From Phlebopus portentosus (Eukaryota; Basidiomycota; Agaricomycetes; Boletales; Boletinellaceae), in NCBI GenBank assembly GCA_037892935.1, contig JAYXKI010000002.1, forward strand, positions 1,612,001 to 1,676,000: 64,000 nt of DNA, read 5' to 3'. The notes under the pieces were generated by a model. The model was not told where the DNA came from. It made no database searches and saw nothing but the letters and a program-made list of their open reading frames with translations. Shown here piece after piece: positions 62,837-64,000 of the stretch. The position numbers and the translations under genes were made by a program. The first letter of the stretch is position 1, and each line of letters starts with the position of its first letter.

Positions 62837-63921
62837 CAGCTAATTGCAAAATTGTTGGCAATCATGTGATTTCATCACTTTTCATGTCACAAGAGCCTCA
62901 AAACACAAATAAAATTATATCTCACCCAAAACTCAATGGTTTCACATCATCTAAGTTGCTAAATTTATATTTTCAAAAGTGCTTTCTTTTAGAAATAAAG
63001 ATTGAGAAAATAGAGCAAAAAATGACCCCAAAATAGCGAAAATATTGTTTTTTACCTCTTCTTTGCATATACATTTTTTTTCTGTACTCCCTGCTGGTCC
63101 AGCACCTCCCCAAAGCTGTCCAAAATGATAACATGATTATACTATGAATTTACAGTCTTAATTTGAGTTGAATTGTGTACCAGAATGTACTGCTTTGAGG
63201 CATGCCTGAATCACTCAAAACTTATCATTCCCCCCTAGCCTCCCAAGCTCCAGAAAAAATTCTTACAGGTCAGATTCATGCATGTAAATTCACTATAGAT
63301 TAAATACATAAGCTTTGAGCACCACCTGTTGCTGTAGGATCCACTGGGGAGCTGTGCTGAACAAGTGGTTCTGGTTGTATGCACCATTCTAGACAGCATT
63401 TTCTCAGCTCACCAGTGCAAGCTGAGACCCTAGCTAATATATAAACCTAGTCTATTACATCTGAAATAAATTTACATGTATGAATCTGACCTGTAAGAAT
63501 TTTTTCTGGTGCTTGGGAGGCTAGGAGGAAATAATAAGTTTTGAGTAATTCAGGCATGCCTCAAAGCAGCACATTCTGGTACACAATTCAACTCAAATTC
63601 AGACTGTAAATTCATAGTATAATCATGTTATCATTTTGGACAGCTTTGGGGAGGTGCTGGACCAGCAGGGATCACAGAAAAAAAATGTATATGCAAAGAA
63701 GAGGCAAAAAACAATATTTTCGCTATTTTGGGGTCATTTTTTACCTATTCTCTCAATTTTTGTTTCTAAATGAAAGCCCTTTTGAAAATATGAATTTAGC
63801 AACTTAGATGATGTGAAACCATTGAGTTTTGGGTGAGATATGATTTTATCTGTGTTTTGAGGTACTTGTGACATGAAAAGTGGTGAAATCACATGATTGC
63901 CAACAATTTTGCAACTAGCTG
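62837..63921. mobile_element. Long palindromic MITE with about 450-base inverted arms and TA target duplication
   Basis: Left arm 62837-63290 and right arm 63469-63921 are inverted copies with few differences, separated by a loop of about 180 bases. The outermost bases CAGCTAATTGCAAAATTG pair with the right end (reverse complement CAGCTAGTTGCAAAATTG). Each end is flanked by TA. A TA target and CAG...CTG ends fit Tc1/mariner or pogo-like DNA transposons. No transposase is encoded, so it would be non-autonomous. Matching inner words include GTTTCACATCATCTAAGTTG, GGTCCAGCACCTCCCCAAAG and AGGTCAGATTCAT, each present once per orientation. Confidence 0.9.
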
Positions 63922-64000
63922 TATATCATCATCCATTTATTTTATCATTCCATTCCTTGCATTACCAATTCCTTTTTACTAATCCCATCCAATCTGTCAT

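Noticed and set aside
63625..63807. Open frame in the right arm of the palindromic MITE
   Set aside because: AT-rich chance frame in a hairpin arm; the left arm copy does not keep it.

Overview
This window is nuclear DNA of a filamentous basidiomycete, most likely a mushroom-forming agaricomycete. Genes are densely packed, broken by many short introns (about 45-70 nt, GT-AG with one GC-AG case), and encode fungal proteins such as class V myosin, ESCRT-III Vps2, COG4, Pet100, Fmp25, MIC19, a Rco1-type double-PHD protein and a Zn2Cys6 regulator. It also holds DHX35, a spliceosome-associated helicase absent from budding yeast, and a repeat family I associate with agaricomycete genomes. There is no prokaryotic operon, CRISPR array or viral block.

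Layout. 1-11.7 kb: five minus-strand genes (GDS1-type winged-helix protein running off the left edge, a conserved basic protein, the RCC1-repeat protein Fmp25, an F-box-like protein, a BCS1-like AAA ATPase). 11.7-14.5 kb: a gene-poor, partly AT-rich gap. 14.5-58 kb: a compact housekeeping block with mostly alternating divergent and convergent pairs: L-serine dehydratase, PET100 / SAC phosphatase, RCO1-like, myosin V / VPS2, COG4 / AN1 zinc finger, GH3 beta-glucosidase / C2orf76-like, DnaJ (Ydj1 type), NIT2 amidase / DAG-kinase-fold lipid kinase, UMP-CMP kinase / DHX35, MIC19, a repeat-rich membrane protein, a Zn2Cys6 regulator, NUP37-like / ING-PHD protein. 58-64 kb: a transposable-element region with a decayed multi-exon element gene and a long palindromic MITE.

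Functional threads. Respiratory-chain and inner-membrane biogenesis is represented by Fmp25, BCS1-like, Pet100 and Mic19. Vesicle traffic and endomembranes are represented by myosin V, Vps2, COG4, the SAC phosphatase and the lipid kinase. Chromatin is represented by the Rco1-like and ING proteins and protein quality control by DnaJ and the AN1 protein. These genes are neighbours but do not form one pathway.

The most unusual features are in non-genic DNA: two nearly identical introns in the decayed element gene (introner-like), a 1.1 kb near-perfect palindrome with TA-flanked ends, a second short inverted-repeat element filling the DHX35-MIC19 gap, and element stop codons consistent with C-to-T decay. 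Exon boundaries were read by eye from splice signals and frame continuity. They are frame-checked over the full length for FMP25, PET100, VPS2, the AN1 protein, C2orf76-like, MIC19, serine dehydratase and the lipid kinase. For the other genes the span is given and internal boundaries are only partly worked out.
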